A stretch of DNA of 64,000 bases from Blastocladiella emersonii ATCC 22665 (GCA_025594325.1 JANHCV010000005.1:1887501-1951500), one strand, 5' to 3'. Positions 1 through 11,932 are shown, counted from the stretch's first letter. Notes: generated from the sequence alone by a model not told the origin. Numbers and translations: made by a program.

Positions 1-1154
1 GAAGGTCTGTCAGTTGAAAATCTCGAAACCCTTGACTCTCACGGATTAATCGCTTCCAAATGGTGGAGCTACTTGGTCGGCACAGCGATCGCCCGCGAGA
101 AGTTTGATTACATTTCTCGTCTTCGCAAGCGATACACCCTTGACGAGTGGAGGACGCTGATCCTCAATGGTATGGCCTGGAACCTGCTCGCAGACCACCG
201 CGAGCGAGTTGCTCACGCCGCCGTGTGCGTTGTGTAGCATACTGCGTCGCGCGCCGCGAATATCGAACAGATGGCGATATCATTGCTCGCGCCATCCTCA
301 CGCACGCACTATTTACTGGTCCTCAAGATAACGGAAGCGACCTTGACCGTCTCACCTTGGGCGATTTCGCCAACGCCTTCCGTCTCCACTCTGGCCAATC
401 GACCAACACTTGGCAGTCCGACTTTCTCGTCTGTGGCGACGTGTTCATCATTGATGAAAACCTTCTCGCTCGTCCCGAGATTATGGCTGAACTGGTCTGT
501 CTTCTCGCAAGTGCTGTTTCGACGCCTGAAGGCAGGAGCGAGCTTACGCGCCAAGTCAAGCGTTTGGGTTTGGGCTATGTTCATCTCCTTTTATTCAGAG
601 TGATCCGGCACGTACTCAACCTTGAAGGTGTTCCGGAGGTGCCCCCTCGCTTTGATTACTTTTCCGACGCAGGGCACTCGATTTGCCGCGAGTGCCCGCT
701 CGCGGCGCAACAGGTTTGGCGTGAACTTGTCCTTGCACTCTGGGATAAGTGCCAGGCACCCTGGTACCCCGAGTATCTCACCCCGCCGTACCTCGATAGC
801 TTTTCGCGTCTGTGCAAGTACTTTAAAGTCGATGGGAGCGAGCCTGTCAACAAACAATGTGCTTGCAACGGACTCGCGTCTGCTCGGCTCGTCACGCGGA
901 TCTTTTTCGCGAGTGGCTTCGACGAAACATTTTGTGGCCTGCAGGACGAGGTAAATCTCGGTACCGTGTCTCCGGTTGTTCTCCGGATCGTCCCGGACGC
1001 TGCACTGGACGAAGCCAAAAACTCCAGTGCGGTCGAAGAACTCATTGTCAAGCTCTTCAGGAACGCCGGGATGGAGGTGCTTCCGCGCTGGGGTCTCGAG
1101 GAGCTAGCCCGAATCGCCCCTGATGTGTTTGAGTACTGTGGGTTTGCCCTGTGA
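1..1154 (+). CDS. F-box-like/helical-repeat family protein, copy A (3' part, cut by window edge)
   Basis: This is the 3' part of a member of the local multigene family. It is read as exons <1..169 and 238..1154 around a 68-nt phase-1 intron (170..237, GTATGG donor, GTGTAG acceptor). Exon 1 ends in the conserved block around SHGLIASKWWSYLVGTAIA and RYTLDEWRTLILNG. Exon 2 has the GDFANAFRL block, the CRECPLAAQQVWR signature and a C-terminal LEELARIAP block. The reading frame is intact across the visible part. The splice was set by aligning copies D, E and F, all of which join after the same Gly codon. The function is unknown; the family resemblance to F-box plus ankyrin-like proteins rests on the better-preserved copies. 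Confidence 0.75.
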
Positions 1155-1887
1155 ACGAGTCGCCACCGCGACTAACACCCCGTTTGCAGGCAAGAAACCG
1201 CTTTAAACTCTTGTTTGAATTCATTCTCGGAAGAAGAAACTGGCTTTGGGTTATATGTTTTTCTCTGAAGCCGGCGCTAGTAACTCGCCCAGTTGTCAAC
1301 CCCGACCAACGGTCGCTTTGCTGATTTAAGCAAGAACAAGGCACAGCGGTCCGAATTATCCCAGACGTGAGACCTGCTCAATAACTTCAGGACCTGCGGG
1401 TCCGTTTAGGAAACATTGCGACGGAAGTGGTTGCGGCTTGGTCGCTGTGGCGCACCGCGTCCTCAGCCACTCACGTGCGATGAAACACGCGTTCGACAAT
1501 GCTTTCGGCCCAACGAATTGCCTGTGAGCTGCAGGCGTGTTGCTGAAAACGTACCGTTGATTTCTATGTGCAAGCTAGCTTGCTTGGAATTTGATGTTGT
1601 GGCCGTTGCCAGCCCTGGCAAGTTACACCACCTGCTTGACCCAATTTCAAAGAACTCCTGTCAGTTTGAGTCGCTACGAAAATGGAGAAAGGCTCTTTAA
1701 AGAAGCAAAACTAAGAAGATCAAACAACAACCAACTAATTCACAAACAAAAAAATCTCTCACATCGCGTTCATCATCGCCCACGGAACACTGGCCTCGAC
1801 GGCGACGGCCACTCCCTGGCCTTCTCCTCGTGCTTCACCCAGATGAGTGCGGATCAGCTTGGATTTGCTGCCGCTAGCTGGCCGGAG
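1155..1887. other. intergenic, no gene recognised
   Basis: No open frame with protein-like composition is seen on either strand. An AT-richer, A-rich stretch lies around 1700-1760. It separates copy A from a coding-like fragment on the minus strand. Confidence 0.5.
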
Positions 1888-2234
1888 CTAGATCGCGGCC
1901 GCGTAGCTCTCGCGGTACTTGAGCTTAGCGAACAGGTCACGCGGCCCGCCGATCATGCTCTGGACGGCCGAAAAGTCCTGCGCCGACCGATTGTACGTGA
2001 CCTCGTCGAACACGGCCACCAAGACGACACGGAACGCAGGCGCGGACGCATCGACCAGGCCGTCGAGCGTCTCGGCGAGCGACTTGTTCCACGCCGTAAA
2101 GTTTGGCCGCTGGTGCGTCGACTCGGTGTGGTGGATTTCCCTTGATGATTTGTTGATGCAATCCAGTTTCGAAGGGACGACGAGGGGAAGGAAGCGGGCG
2201 AGGTCGACGTACTCATCGGCCCGAATTTTCGATG
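1888..2234 (-). pseudogene. orphan coding-like terminal exon (fragment)
   Basis: On the minus strand an uninterrupted frame of about 114 codons runs from a plausible intron acceptor (CTAACCAG just before 2234) to a TAG at 1888-1890. It is rich in C/G-ending codons. The translation looks like a globular C-terminus, with pieces such as ADEYVDLARFLPLVVPSKLD and FRVVLVAVFDEVTYNRSAQD, ending in KYRESYAAAI. No Met-initiated 5' exon was found upstream before the divergent sequence around 2350. I do not recognise the family. It could be the last exon of a gene whose 5' part was lost, or a gene with a distant first exon. Confidence 0.4.
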
Positions 2235-2348
2235 CTGGTTAGTTCACTCAACCGGGAGTGTGAGAGGCTACGTTAGGAAGCGAGGGCTGTTGAAGCCGTT
2301 GTGCGAGCAGAAGAGCTCGACCCGTAAGACCCCGCTCTTTCCTCTGAC

Positions 2349-2371
2349 CATATGATTGATCGACGCGTCTC
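2349..2371 (+). promoter_or_regulatory. type I composite element (E-box variant + ACGCGT)
   Basis: CATATG is followed by an 8-nt spacer ATTGATCG and then ACGCGTCTC. The same sequence with CACATG recurs at 13261 and, inverted, at 22069. ACGCGT is the core bound by MBF (MCB) in ascomycete yeasts; any role here is inference. Confidence 0.4.
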
Positions 2372-2649
2372 TCAAATTAGCTTTATGTTTTGCACATTCC
2401 GCTCCTGATTTAAGACATGCCACTCCCGACGCTACCGCTATCAACGGGTTGACTCTGAGAAGAAGACGGCACCAAAACCGACCGCCGTGAATGCGCGCCC
2501 TGTGACGATCCCCTGACATCGGCGACTCGATCCTGAAACGGTTCATGGCAGGGCTCAGCAAATCTTAATGCAGATTTATGTACGCAAGTGCATTTATTCA
2601 GTCGGGGATCATGGGGTCGGAGGAAGTGGTCAGCCCCACCTGAGCGATC

Positions 2650-3866
2650 CTAGAACCCCTTCACGTACGCCTTCACAAAGGAAGGCTCAAGCACAGTGCA
2701 CGGAGCAAGACGGCTCAGACCCTCGACGGTGCCGACAGGCAATTTGTTGACTGACCCATGCCCATCACGGGCGACAAGAGCCGCGAGCTGGACCAGCTCG
2801 TCCGCGCTGACGACCCCGTCAAGAAAGCCGGAGAGAAGTCGTTTCCAGGCCGCTGGAGCCGCGCGCCCGCCAGAATGCGCCATGAGGGCATCAAAGAACG
2901 AACGCGGGACGGCCGTCGTGATCGCGCGCGCAACATGACGCAAGGTGATCACGCAGTCGCAGGCGCAAGAGTCATTCTCCGCATGCCGATATTTGGAAAA
3001 CTCCGCGAGATGAGCCCATACCAGTTGGGCAAGCTTGGTCGCAACCTGGTCGTCAACCGACATTAGAAAAGCGTCGAAGAGGATGGTAAGCGTATCGCGC
3101 CAGGGCTGCTGCCACGCGAGCGGGCAGTCCGTGCAAGGGTTGATACCAGGAAGTGCACCAGTGGCCTGATTGTGGTTCTTGTGCAAGTGGTCCTCATCCG
3201 AAGCAAGGGACGAAATCATGGCGTCGCAAAACTGGAGTTCGCAACCTGCATCACGGATCACGGTGAGTGCCGTGTCGCGGGTCTGCGAATCCAAGACGCT
3301 TTGAGGAGTTTGCGAGTGCGGTGCGAGAAGCTGCTGGAGCAGGTGCACGTGGCCAGTCACAGACGCCGCAAAGAGCGTGTGAAGGAACGTTGGGAGAGCA
3401 TGATGCCGCGGATGAGCCTTTGGCTTGGCCGAGTAGCGCTGGATTTGGCGCTTCAAGGACTCCGCGTCGAGCCTGCAGAGCTGGATTCGGTGCGAAAGGC
3501 AAGACGAAAGAGAGGCCAAGGCGAGAACCGGTTCTCCCACGCAAGGCTTGCGGAAGCATCGAAAGCTTGATCGAAGTCGAGACGGCCCATCAAGAACTGG
3601 ACTCTTAACCCTTTTTTCTCGGTGATCCAAAAGTACCGATTGTGGACGGCTGGAGTCCGTAGCTGCGTGAAGAGTGGCTCGGCAACGCGGTCTATCCAAT
3701 GATGAGCAACTCGCGCGTCTCGAATAGCGGGTGCGAAACACGCGGAGGCCGCGGCGAGGGCGGAGCGCAGACCAGCGAGCGGCAGGACCCGGTCGAGGGC
3801 GTCAGACGGCAAGTGTGCAAGTGTGAGGTGCAGGTAGCCAGCTTTGTATTGCATGAGGTGCTCCAT
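2650..3866 (-). pseudogene. F-box-like family, copy B: frameshifted and internally deleted
   Basis: This copy is closest to copy C. It starts at the Met of MEHLMQYKAG (3866) and has the F-box-like LPSDALDRVLPLAG block. The frame then shifts near 3515: WENRFSPW continues in one frame while the family continuation LASLSSCLSHRIQL is in another. After the LHTLFAASVTGHVHLLQQLL ankyrin-like unit, about 1 kb of the homologue (the rest of exon 1 plus the intron) is missing. The sequence rejoins at the exon 2 equivalent, CDAMISSLASDEDH, and runs to VEPSFVKAYVKGF-like C-terminal residues. About 400 codons remain of roughly 750. A truncated functional protein cannot be excluded from the sequence, but two independent lesions make a pseudogene likely. 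Confidence 0.7.
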
Positions 3867-3962
3867 GGTGAAGTGCGACGGTACAGGGAGTGGCGGAAGT
3901 CTCGACGTGGGCAGAAAGCCGTTGCGCGCGACGACGCGCGGGAAGCTCGCTGGAGACGCGGT

Positions 3963-4016
3963 CACATGACGGGCGAACGCGTCTCGCATCACTCACGTGA
4001 TATCGAAACGCGTCTT
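3963..4016 (+). promoter_or_regulatory. tandem pair of type I composite elements
   Basis: CACATG, 8 nt, ACGCGTCTC (3963-3985) is followed 8 nt later by CACGTG, 8 nt, ACGCGTCTT (3994-4016). The pair lies 97-150 nt upstream of the start of copy B and beyond the 3' end of copy C. The preserved 8-nt spacing in both units is the evidence. Confidence 0.45.
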
Positions 4017-4105
4017 TGTTTCTCAAGAGCGGTGCAAAGGCTCACCGAAAAAAGTCAAGTCGAAAAAAAAATTTAACGAGGTACAAAGGATCGTACACAA
4101 ACGAC

Positions 4106-6424
4106 CTACGGCTCATGCAAGGCGAGAGCGCTCCCAAGTCGGCTCTCGAGGTACTTTGTGAAGGAGGGCTGGAACACAGCTTCCGGAGCAAGGCGTGACA
4201 GACCCGAGATCATATCCGGAGGGACCGCTCCAGTCGACTCGAGCGTGCCAAGCGAAGCGCGGACCGCGAGCCACGCCAACTCGTGCGGATGGGCGACCCC
4301 GTCAAATATTTGGGCCGGGAGCAGCTTCCAGGCCGGAATAGCCGCAATACCGCACGGATGAGTCAAGAGAGACTCGAAAAACGCGCGGGGCTCTGCCGCT
4401 GCGACCACACCTGCAACGTGTTGCGCAGTTGTGAGAGGGTCACACGCACACGTTTCATTAGACTCGGGGTCCGCATCCACTTCGGACTCATTGGCAGCTC
4501 GAACAAGGTAAGTCCACGCCGCAAGCACGAGCCATTTGCCAACCTTGCTTGTTGGGGGCACTGGAAAGCCATCAAGCAGTGCAGAAAACGTGGCACGCCA
4601 GGCCTGCTGCCAGGTAAGCGGGCATGCGAGACAAATTTCGAGGTCAAATAGCGCACCCGTGGCATTATGGTGGTCGTCACCGCGCAGGCAATCACCCTCG
4701 CTGGGCGCATACGACCAAATCACAGCATCACGAAACTTGGGACCGCAGTCTCCGATTCGCATCATCTCGAGCGCTGCATCGCGCGAGCCCTGGTTCGATA
4801 GAGCGGCGACCGAAAGACGCGTGATATTGATCGACGTAGTGTCGACATATTGATCGTTGTGGGTTGCAAAGCGTTCGATGACCATGACCAAAAGTTCGAG
4901 TGGGCGAACCACCATGTCGCCACTCAGTAGGCCCGAGTAAAGATCGGGCATGTCCCATCCAACGCGCTTCGACCACTGATCGGGGCGCGTGAAGAGATCG
5001 CACAAGGTCCGAATGTCCGCGCAGCCGGTTTCCAGCAAGTGGAGCATGACGTGCTGAGCAGTTTCGCGCCGCTGGAGGCTGTACTTGAACGCTACGTTCT
5101 CGCGCGGGGGTGGTTAGCATGATTATGATGCAGTCGTCCGTTGCCAAATCGAGTAATCCGTACTCTCTAACAGGAGCGCGTCCCACTGCTCGCCCGTGAG
5201 CCCCCGTTGAAGGCTCGATACAACGTCGTCATTACCACGCGCGAGAGCAGTTGAGAGCATTTCCAAGCGATTCTCATCGCTAACCAGTCCGTGCGAGCTT
5301 AGGAGCTGAAAGTCGGCGGTCGAAATCTCGTCAGCCTCGATCCAGTCTTTGAGATAGCGTTCAAGACTCGAGAGATGTCTGCTATCGAGAGGACTGGAAG
5401 CCAAGAGAAGCTCACTGCAACTCGCAAGCAGCGGGATGAAGAACGCGGCTCCGAACATGGCCACGGTTTCAACAATCGAGTTTGGCACCAGGGACTCGCG
5501 CCATCCGTGCGCATGAAGCCACATGACAGTCGGAATAAACTGGGCCAGATCAACTTCGCTTGACTTTGCCAAACTTTCGACGCACGAGAGGAGCGAGCAA
5601 CCGAGTAATTTGCCGTCCACGAGTCGCACGATCGCGTCCGGCGCCATCCCGTAGCGACGGTCATGGTTGAGGATCTCGAGTACGTGGTGCTGCAAGGCAG
5701 CAGCGGCAAAGAAGCCAAGGGCATCGGGAAGGCGAACTGGAAGCGGGGAGAAGTTCTTACTCGGGCGCTCAAAGTAGGCTTGCAACGTCGACCCATGTAC
5801 AGTTGCAATCGAGCACCAATCCAGAAGTTCCATGGTCAGGTCAGCGACTCGGGGTGAGGTGGCAAGGACGAAATCGAATGCTTGCTGAAGGAGCGTCACT
5901 TGTCCAGTCACGGCGGCCCCAAGGAGTGTGTGAAGAACGGTTGGGAGCGGATGAAGTCGCGGGTGGTCGAGAGGCCGGGTGCAGTAGGTCTTTACCTGCT
6001 GCTGAAGTCGCATTGTGTCGAGGCTGTCAAGCTGAATCCGGTACGTGAGACAGCGCGTAAGCGAGGCAAGGAGCGAGGCCCGGTGCTCCCAAAGCTTACA
6101 ATTCGGCATTTCCGCGAGCTTGGCGGGGTCAAGATTGCCGAGCAGGTAGTGAGCAAGCGTCCGCTTCGCGCTGTAAATGATGCTGAGGAAGCACATTGAC
6201 TGATCCGAGTCGCGCAACTGCTGAAGCAGCGGTCCGGCAACACGATGTGCCCATGGAAGGCACACGTGCTCGTCCTGGGCAGTAGCGTGAAGGCAGAGAG
6301 AAGCAGCGCAAAGGGAGGCGCACGGTTCGGCCAGCGAGAGGACCAAGTCGAGAACGTCGGCCGGCAAAGTCGCGAGCATGGGCGCCGGCGGGACTGTTTC
6401 GTAATGCATGAGGTCTTTCTTCAT
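4106..6424 (-). CDS. F-box-like/helical-repeat family protein, copy C
   Basis: There are two exons on the minus strand: 6424..5164 and 5091..4106. The 72-nt phase-1 intron has a GTACGG donor, GCTAACC branch site and CGTAG acceptor. The product is 748 aa, starting at MKKDLMHYETVP. Near residue 15 an F-box-like segment, MLATLPADVLDLVLSLAEPC, is followed by Ala/Ser-rich helix. Near residue 150 LHTLLGAAVTGQVTLLQQAF resembles an ankyrin unit. Exon 2 has CLACPLTWQQAWR and CACDPLTTAQHVAG, the subfamily form of the conserved Cys motifs. Copy C and copy B form one subfamily; A, D, E and F form the other. The start lies 353 nt from the divergent start of copy D, so they may share a promoter. An F-box adaptor role is inference from the N-terminal pattern only. 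Confidence 0.8.
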
Positions 6425-6776
6425 TGTTTTGTGTGGGCACGGGGAGAGAGGAGGAAGCCCGGGGGCAGCGCCGCGAAGACGTTGGGGGCAGGCTGGGCGC
6501 CGAAGCGCCAACGCGGGCCAACGCGGACCAGACAAAAGCGCAAGGGCCGCGCGTCCCGTCCACCTTCGACTCACATGATATAACGTCGCGAGGATTTTGT
6601 CTCCTCAAGTCCAAGGCAAGGCACAGGCAAGCGCCTGGGGTTCTCGTGAGTGCACAGTTGAAAGACGCGTCGTTCGCCCACATGCCGGTGAGCGTGAGCT
6701 GCGATTCCCGCGCTCGCCACCGAGGTCGAGCCGCGCCCTCTCCCTCCCCCGATGCAACTCCGACCTCGAACCCACC
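6425..6776. promoter_or_regulatory. shared intergenic promoter region of copies C and D
   Basis: This 352-nt divergent spacer contains CACATG at 6572-6577 and ACGCGT at 6665-6670, the two halves of the type I element but spaced about 87 nt apart. No TATA consensus was identified. Confidence 0.4.
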
Positions 6777-9101
6777 ATGGACTTGATGCAATCTCATGAA
6801 GACAGCTCGGGCAACATCGAGCTTGCTCGGCTCCCCGCGGAAATGGTGACCGCCGTCCTCCAGCTGGCCGACCCGCGCTCCTCTATCGCGGCCGCTTCTG
6901 CCTTCCTTCACGCACATGTCCAGGAAACTTTCACGCGGCACTCGTGGACTCTTGCTATCGTGACTCGGTTGCTCGCGATTCCGGTCCACACTCGCCGCGC
7001 CAGCCGCGGTCTGAGCGATGTCATGTCGTACATTGTGTTTTCTGACATCAACCCACTCTTGGCGAAGCACCCGAATCTCGTCAATCATCCGGAATACAAG
7101 CGCGTGCCGCCACCGCTCGAAGTACTCGTCGGGCTGGCCTCACACCTGTGTCGCCGCGTCCGACGTTGCGACCTCGAGCCCCAAAACTTACGTCAACATT
7201 TGAACGCATGGACCATCGACCAAGACCTGTCCATATGGATGTGCCCTGTCGTTGCGCTTCTGCAGCTAATCGTGGCGGGTGTGGCCTTCGGGTGGACGGA
7301 TGTCCTACGCAAGGTCCTCGAACTCGTTGCTTTTCGCCATCGCCAGCTGCTCGGCGCGTACTTGAAGCTTTCAGAATGGCTCCCCCTCCTCCGAATTTAC
7401 GATTTCGACATCGACATCGAGCAGCTCGAACCAGCCTTTGCCATTCCGCTGCGATTTGTCGATGCCCTCGCTTATTTCACTTTCGTTCTGTGGCAACCTT
7501 CGAGCTTTACTTTGCTGCTTAGCGAGCCTCAATACGGAATCGACACAGCAGTCCTTGCTGCGCTTCTTTCCACTTACGAGCCTGCTGAGCTTGTGCTAGA
7601 AGACTCCGTGGAACAAGCCACTGGACGCGACTGCGCGGATATGTATCTGTGGGTCTTCGAAAACGGCGATCAAATGCCAGCCGACGTACGCGATGCTTAC
7701 GTGCAGACCGCAGTGTGCTGGGGACACAAGTTGTTCATGTCCTTGCTCGCCCGGTTTCCTGAACAAACTGTGGCTGCTCTCACATTTCGAGACGATGTCG
7801 GGGACGCGCTCCTTGATGCTTGGTGGCTTCCCAATCAGGATTTAGACGGAGAGACCTTTCTCCAGCTTGGCGATTTTATCGTGTCCTGGTTCGACTCGGG
7901 TCTCTCAATCGAAGCGCTCAAAATCCTTGACACTCGCGGACTGATTGCTCCCAAGTGGTGGAGCGACTTGATTGGAACGGTGATCGCCTTCGAAGAGTTT
8001 GACTATGTTGCTAGCCTTCGTACGCGGTACACGCTTGAAGAATGGAAGGAGCTGATTCTCAAAGGTCTGAAACAAACCACTTATCCCGAGCCGTCGCCGC
8101 TCGCCGCTCAGTGACCAAAACGGGCGTATTGTGTAGCATACTGCGGCGAGCGTTGCGAATACCTGGTTATGCGCAGGTACGGGAGCAGCGCATCAATGAT
8201 TCTCACGCGAGCGCTGTCTTCCTCTCCCCAAGCTGATGGATGCGACTTGAATCGCCTGAGGTTGGGTGATTTCGCCAACGCGTACCTTGTTGAGTTCGGC
8301 GGGACGGCAAAGACCTGGCAGTCCGACTTTCTTGTTCACGGCAACTGGTTCATCATCGTTAAGAGCTTATTCAATCGCCCCGAGATATTGCGGGACCTTG
8401 AGTGGATCCTTGCAAGCGCCTGTTCCAGCTTCGCAAGCAAGAAGGAGCTCATGGACCGCTTGGAGCTAGCTGAGGTCGAGCACCTGCTGCTGAGCGCCAT
8501 ACTCCGAAATCTGCTTACACATGATGAAGACCCAGACATCCCTCATCCCATCCACTACTTTCCTTGTGGCGTCGCAATATGCCGGAACTGCCCGCTCACG
8601 CACCAGCAGGTCTGGCGCAACCTTGTTCTTGCACTTTGGGAACTGTGCGAGTCGACCTATTCCGAGCAGTACGGCCCCCGGTTCGATGACTCTTGGTCAC
8701 AACGTGACCCTCCGTTCGATGATTTTTGGTCGCGACTGTGCAAGCGCTTTCGCCTCGGCAGTGATCAGCACATCAACGTCAACAACTCTCATCTTGCGTG
8801 TGATTCCATAGCGTCAGCACGTCTCGTTGCGCGAATCTTTTGCAAGAACGACCTACAGGACGCATTCCAAATCCTGGAACAGGAGGTGGCCAGCCAGTCT
8901 GTCCCGCCGGCCGTCCTGCAGATTCTGCCCGACGACGCGCTGGACGATTATGCCAGCTTGAGCTGGGACTTTGACGTGTTCAAAACCTTTCCCAGCGCGC
9001 TCTTCAAGGACGCCGGTGCTGATGGAATCCCAGACTGGGCTCGCCAGGAGCTCAAACGGCTTGCGCCAAGTGCGTGGAAGTATGGTGACTTTCTGTTATG
9101 A
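6777..9101 (+). CDS. F-box-like/helical-repeat family protein, copy D
   Basis: Exons 6777..8064 and 8137..9101 give 750 aa. The start MDLMQSHEDSSG is shared at nucleotide level with copies E and F. Residues about 18-50 (LARLPAEMVTAVLQLADPRS and following Ala-rich helix) fit a degenerate F-box. Residues about 150-430 are helical, with repeated hydrophobic spacing. The exon 1 end block is SHGLIAPKWW-like, then RYTLEEWKELILKG. Exon 2 has GDFANAYLVEFG, CRNCPLTHQQVWR and a C-terminal LKRLAPSAW block. The 72-nt intron keeps the family phase and acceptor (TTGTGTAG) but has an atypical GTCTGA donor. This is the only complete, open member of its subfamily in the window. The biochemical function is unknown. 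Confidence 0.78.
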
Positions 9102-9444
9102 GCACCTCTACGTCAATCTTGCTTGCACACCCTCGTTTGCGTCCCCGGACAAGGTTCCACAATGCCACAGCACATGACGATCAAAAATACAACGTTCATA
9201 ATGAGCTGCCTATTGATCACACCAGGTTTCCATCGGGCTAAATCTGAGCCCCGTGTTTGTGAGCAACGGGAACCACGTTGAGATCATGACAACGATAAGA
9301 GTGTGTGAGGCGCCTCGGGAGTGAACGACGCGTCGCTGAAACGCGTTGTGCTGGCAAGCCACGCGGCCAGGCTGAGACTCACACGGGTGCTGCCGTGTCT
9401 CACCCTCGCTCTCCCCTAATCAAACACCACACACGGAAAAGCCC
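9102..9444. other. intergenic between copies D and E
   Basis: There is no gene. Two ACGCGT cores lie at 9328-9333 and 9341-9346, about 100-115 nt upstream of the copy E start codon. Confidence 0.4.
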
Positions 9445-11714
9445 ATGGACTTGATGCAATCTCATGAAGACAGCTCGGGCAACCTCAAGCTTGGTTGGCT
9501 CCCCGCAGAACTGATGACCGCCATCCTGCAGGATGGCCGACCCGCGTTCCTCGATCGCGGCCGCTACAGCTTCCTTTTATGCACAGGTTTGCGACGGATC
9601 TGCCCGGTACTCGTGGTTCCTTGCTATCGTGGGCCGGCTTCTTGCGCTTCCCGTCCGCACTCGCCGCTACTACCGTGGCCCGCCGGGCGACGCCTTGAGT
9701 CGCCTCGTCCTTTCAGATCTCAATCCAATCTTGGTACAAGATCCTGTTCGCGTTGATATGTGGGGCTACAAGCCCGTGCGGCCGCCGGTGGAAGTCTTCA
9801 TCGGATTGGCTTCACACATGTGTCGCCGGGTTCGCGTCAGCGACTTGGAGCCGACATCTCTCCGCCAATCTCTGGAGCAGTCATTTGCGAAACAGAGCAG
9901 CTCCGTTTTCACGAACTCCGTTGCCGCACTCGTCCGGCTTCTCGTGGCAGGTGTTGTATACGGCTGGTCGGATTTCATGCATCAAGCGCTTGGCCTTGTC
10001 GCTTCTCGGTGCCGCCACCTCCTCGATGCACGCCAGAGTGGGCGCTGCTCGTCCGAATCCACGACGACGTCTTTGAAGTCGACGAGCTGGAAGTGATCAC
10101 TGGCTTCCCGACCCGGTTTGTTGATGCGCTCGCCTATATCGCTGTCGCGATTTGGAATTCCGCGAGCTTCCATGTGTTGCTTAGCGAGCCTCGGTACGCC
10201 GTGGACACGGCAGCTCTTGCAAATGTACTTTGCGCGGATGATCCATCGACATTCGCTCTCCTTAAAACGGGGACCTACGAGACCGCTTGTAATGCCGCGG
10301 AAATCTTCCCCTGGATCCTTCAGTACAGCTCGCTAATGTCAGCCCAAGTGCGCAGCGCATACGTGCAGACTGCCGTGTCGCTAGGGCCCGTTGTGCTCAT
10401 GCCGATACTCACCCGCTTCCCCGGGCTGGTCACGGCTACTCTACCGATGCGAGATGATATTGGCGATGCACTCCTTGATCGCGAGTGGCTCTCCGACCAA
10501 CAGCCCGAGGACAGACACACTTTTCTCCAGCTTGGCGATTGGATTGTGCGTTGGTTTGACTCTGGTCTCTTCGTTGAGGTTCTCGACGCGCTTGACTCTC
10601 ACGGGCTAATTGCCCCGAAATGGTGGAGTTATCTCGTTGGAACGGCGATCGCCCACAACGACATTGCCTACGTTTCGCGCCTCCGCACGCGCTACACCCT
10701 CGACGAGTGGAAGAAGTTGATTATCAAAGGTACGCGACATTGCTCATCTTTGCCGATCATTCAAGCCGTTCGCTCACTCTGTTAGATGCGTTGCGTTGTA
10801 TAGCGTTCATTATTGCGTGCCGTGAATGTCGAAACGAGAACACGAACGTTGCACGTGAAATCCTCGCGCACACACTTTTAACCAGACCTCAAGATCGCGG
10901 AGACGACGTCGTCCATTGGAGTTTTGGCGACTTCGCGAACGCCTTCCGCCTCGACTATGGTGCGGCGTCCCAGACCTGGCAGTCCAGCCTCCTTTTTAAC
11001 AATCGTGAATGCAACCTTCCCAAGGAGGCTTTGCTTCGCCCCGACATATTGGATGAACTGGTCTGGCTTCTCACAAGTGCTGTTTCGACGCCTGAAGGCA
11101 AGCGCGAGCTTACGCACCAAGTCAACTTGAAGCATCCTCGTGGCGCTCCCCTCCTTTTATGCAGTGTGATCCGACACGCGCTCAACGTTCAAAGCGCACC
11201 AGGCATCACTTACCGCTTCGATTACTTCTCCGACGCAGGGCACTCGATTTGCCGCGAGTGCCCGCTTGCAGCGCAGCAGGTCTGGCGCGACTTTGTCCTT
11301 GCACTTTGGGAGATGCGCAAGTCCTGCCACTCCGAACATATTTCTCTGACTTATTGCGATAGCTTTGCTCGCCTGTGCAAGTTCGTTGAGGTCGATGGCC
11401 TTGACGCCGCTGACAAATCATGTTCTTGTGACCGCATTGCGTCGGCTCGACTCGTCACGCGCGTACTTTTCGACAACAGCTTGTGTGACGCGTTCGGTAA
11501 CCTCGAGGATGAGGTAAAACGCTCTTGCGTACCCATGTCTGTTCTCCGGATCATCCCAGATGGCGCTCTGGACGAGATCGAGGCCTTCGAGGTCACGAAC
11601 ATGGTCATCAAGCTGTTCACGAACGCGGAGGTGGTGGTGATGCCTCCCTGGGTCCTCGAAGAGTTTGCACGAGTTGCCCCGCGGGCGTTCCATGGTTCTG
11701 GACTCGCCCTGTAA
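9445..11714 (+). pseudogene. F-box-like family, copy E: two frameshifts
   Basis: The first 39 nt of the coding region match copy D exactly. The frame breaks at about 9532, where one extra G sits in CTGCAG-G-ATGGCCGAC relative to the family CAG-xTG-GCC-GAC. It breaks again at about 10033-10036, where several bases are missing before the EWALLVRIHDD block. After that the frame is open to the intron (10730..10803, 74 nt, GTACGC donor, TATAG acceptor, phase 1) and through exon 2 (10804..11714). Exon 2 keeps GDFANAFRLDYG, CRECPLAAQQVWR and the C-terminal EEFARVAP block. All remaining sequence is family-like, so decay is recent. Sequencing error at the two sites is the alternative. Confidence 0.75.
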
Positions 11715-11886
11715 TGGGGTGATTGTGTACCTCAACTTTCTAACAGCTCGGTGCGGTTGATGTGACCCCGTTAGTTGTCTTTCTGGTTTAAATCGAGGGT
11801 AGGCGCGGCCATATGAGTTTACAGCATCAGAATGAAACCCTTGCAGGGGTCCTCTCTGTGACGTCTCGCGTTGCGCCGAGAACAGT

Positions 11887-11932
11887 GAGACGCGTCAATC
11901 TATCACGTTTCGGGCACGTGACCGCGAGACAC
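11887..11932 (-). promoter_or_regulatory. 46-bp extended type I element, left copy
   Basis: Read on the minus strand it has GTGTCTCGCGG, TCACGTGCCCGAAACGTG, ATAGATTG and ACGCGTCTC. It matches 43 of 46 bases with the copy at 23425-23470 in opposite orientation. Both lie about 170-180 nt past the stop codons of family copies E and F. Confidence 0.5.
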
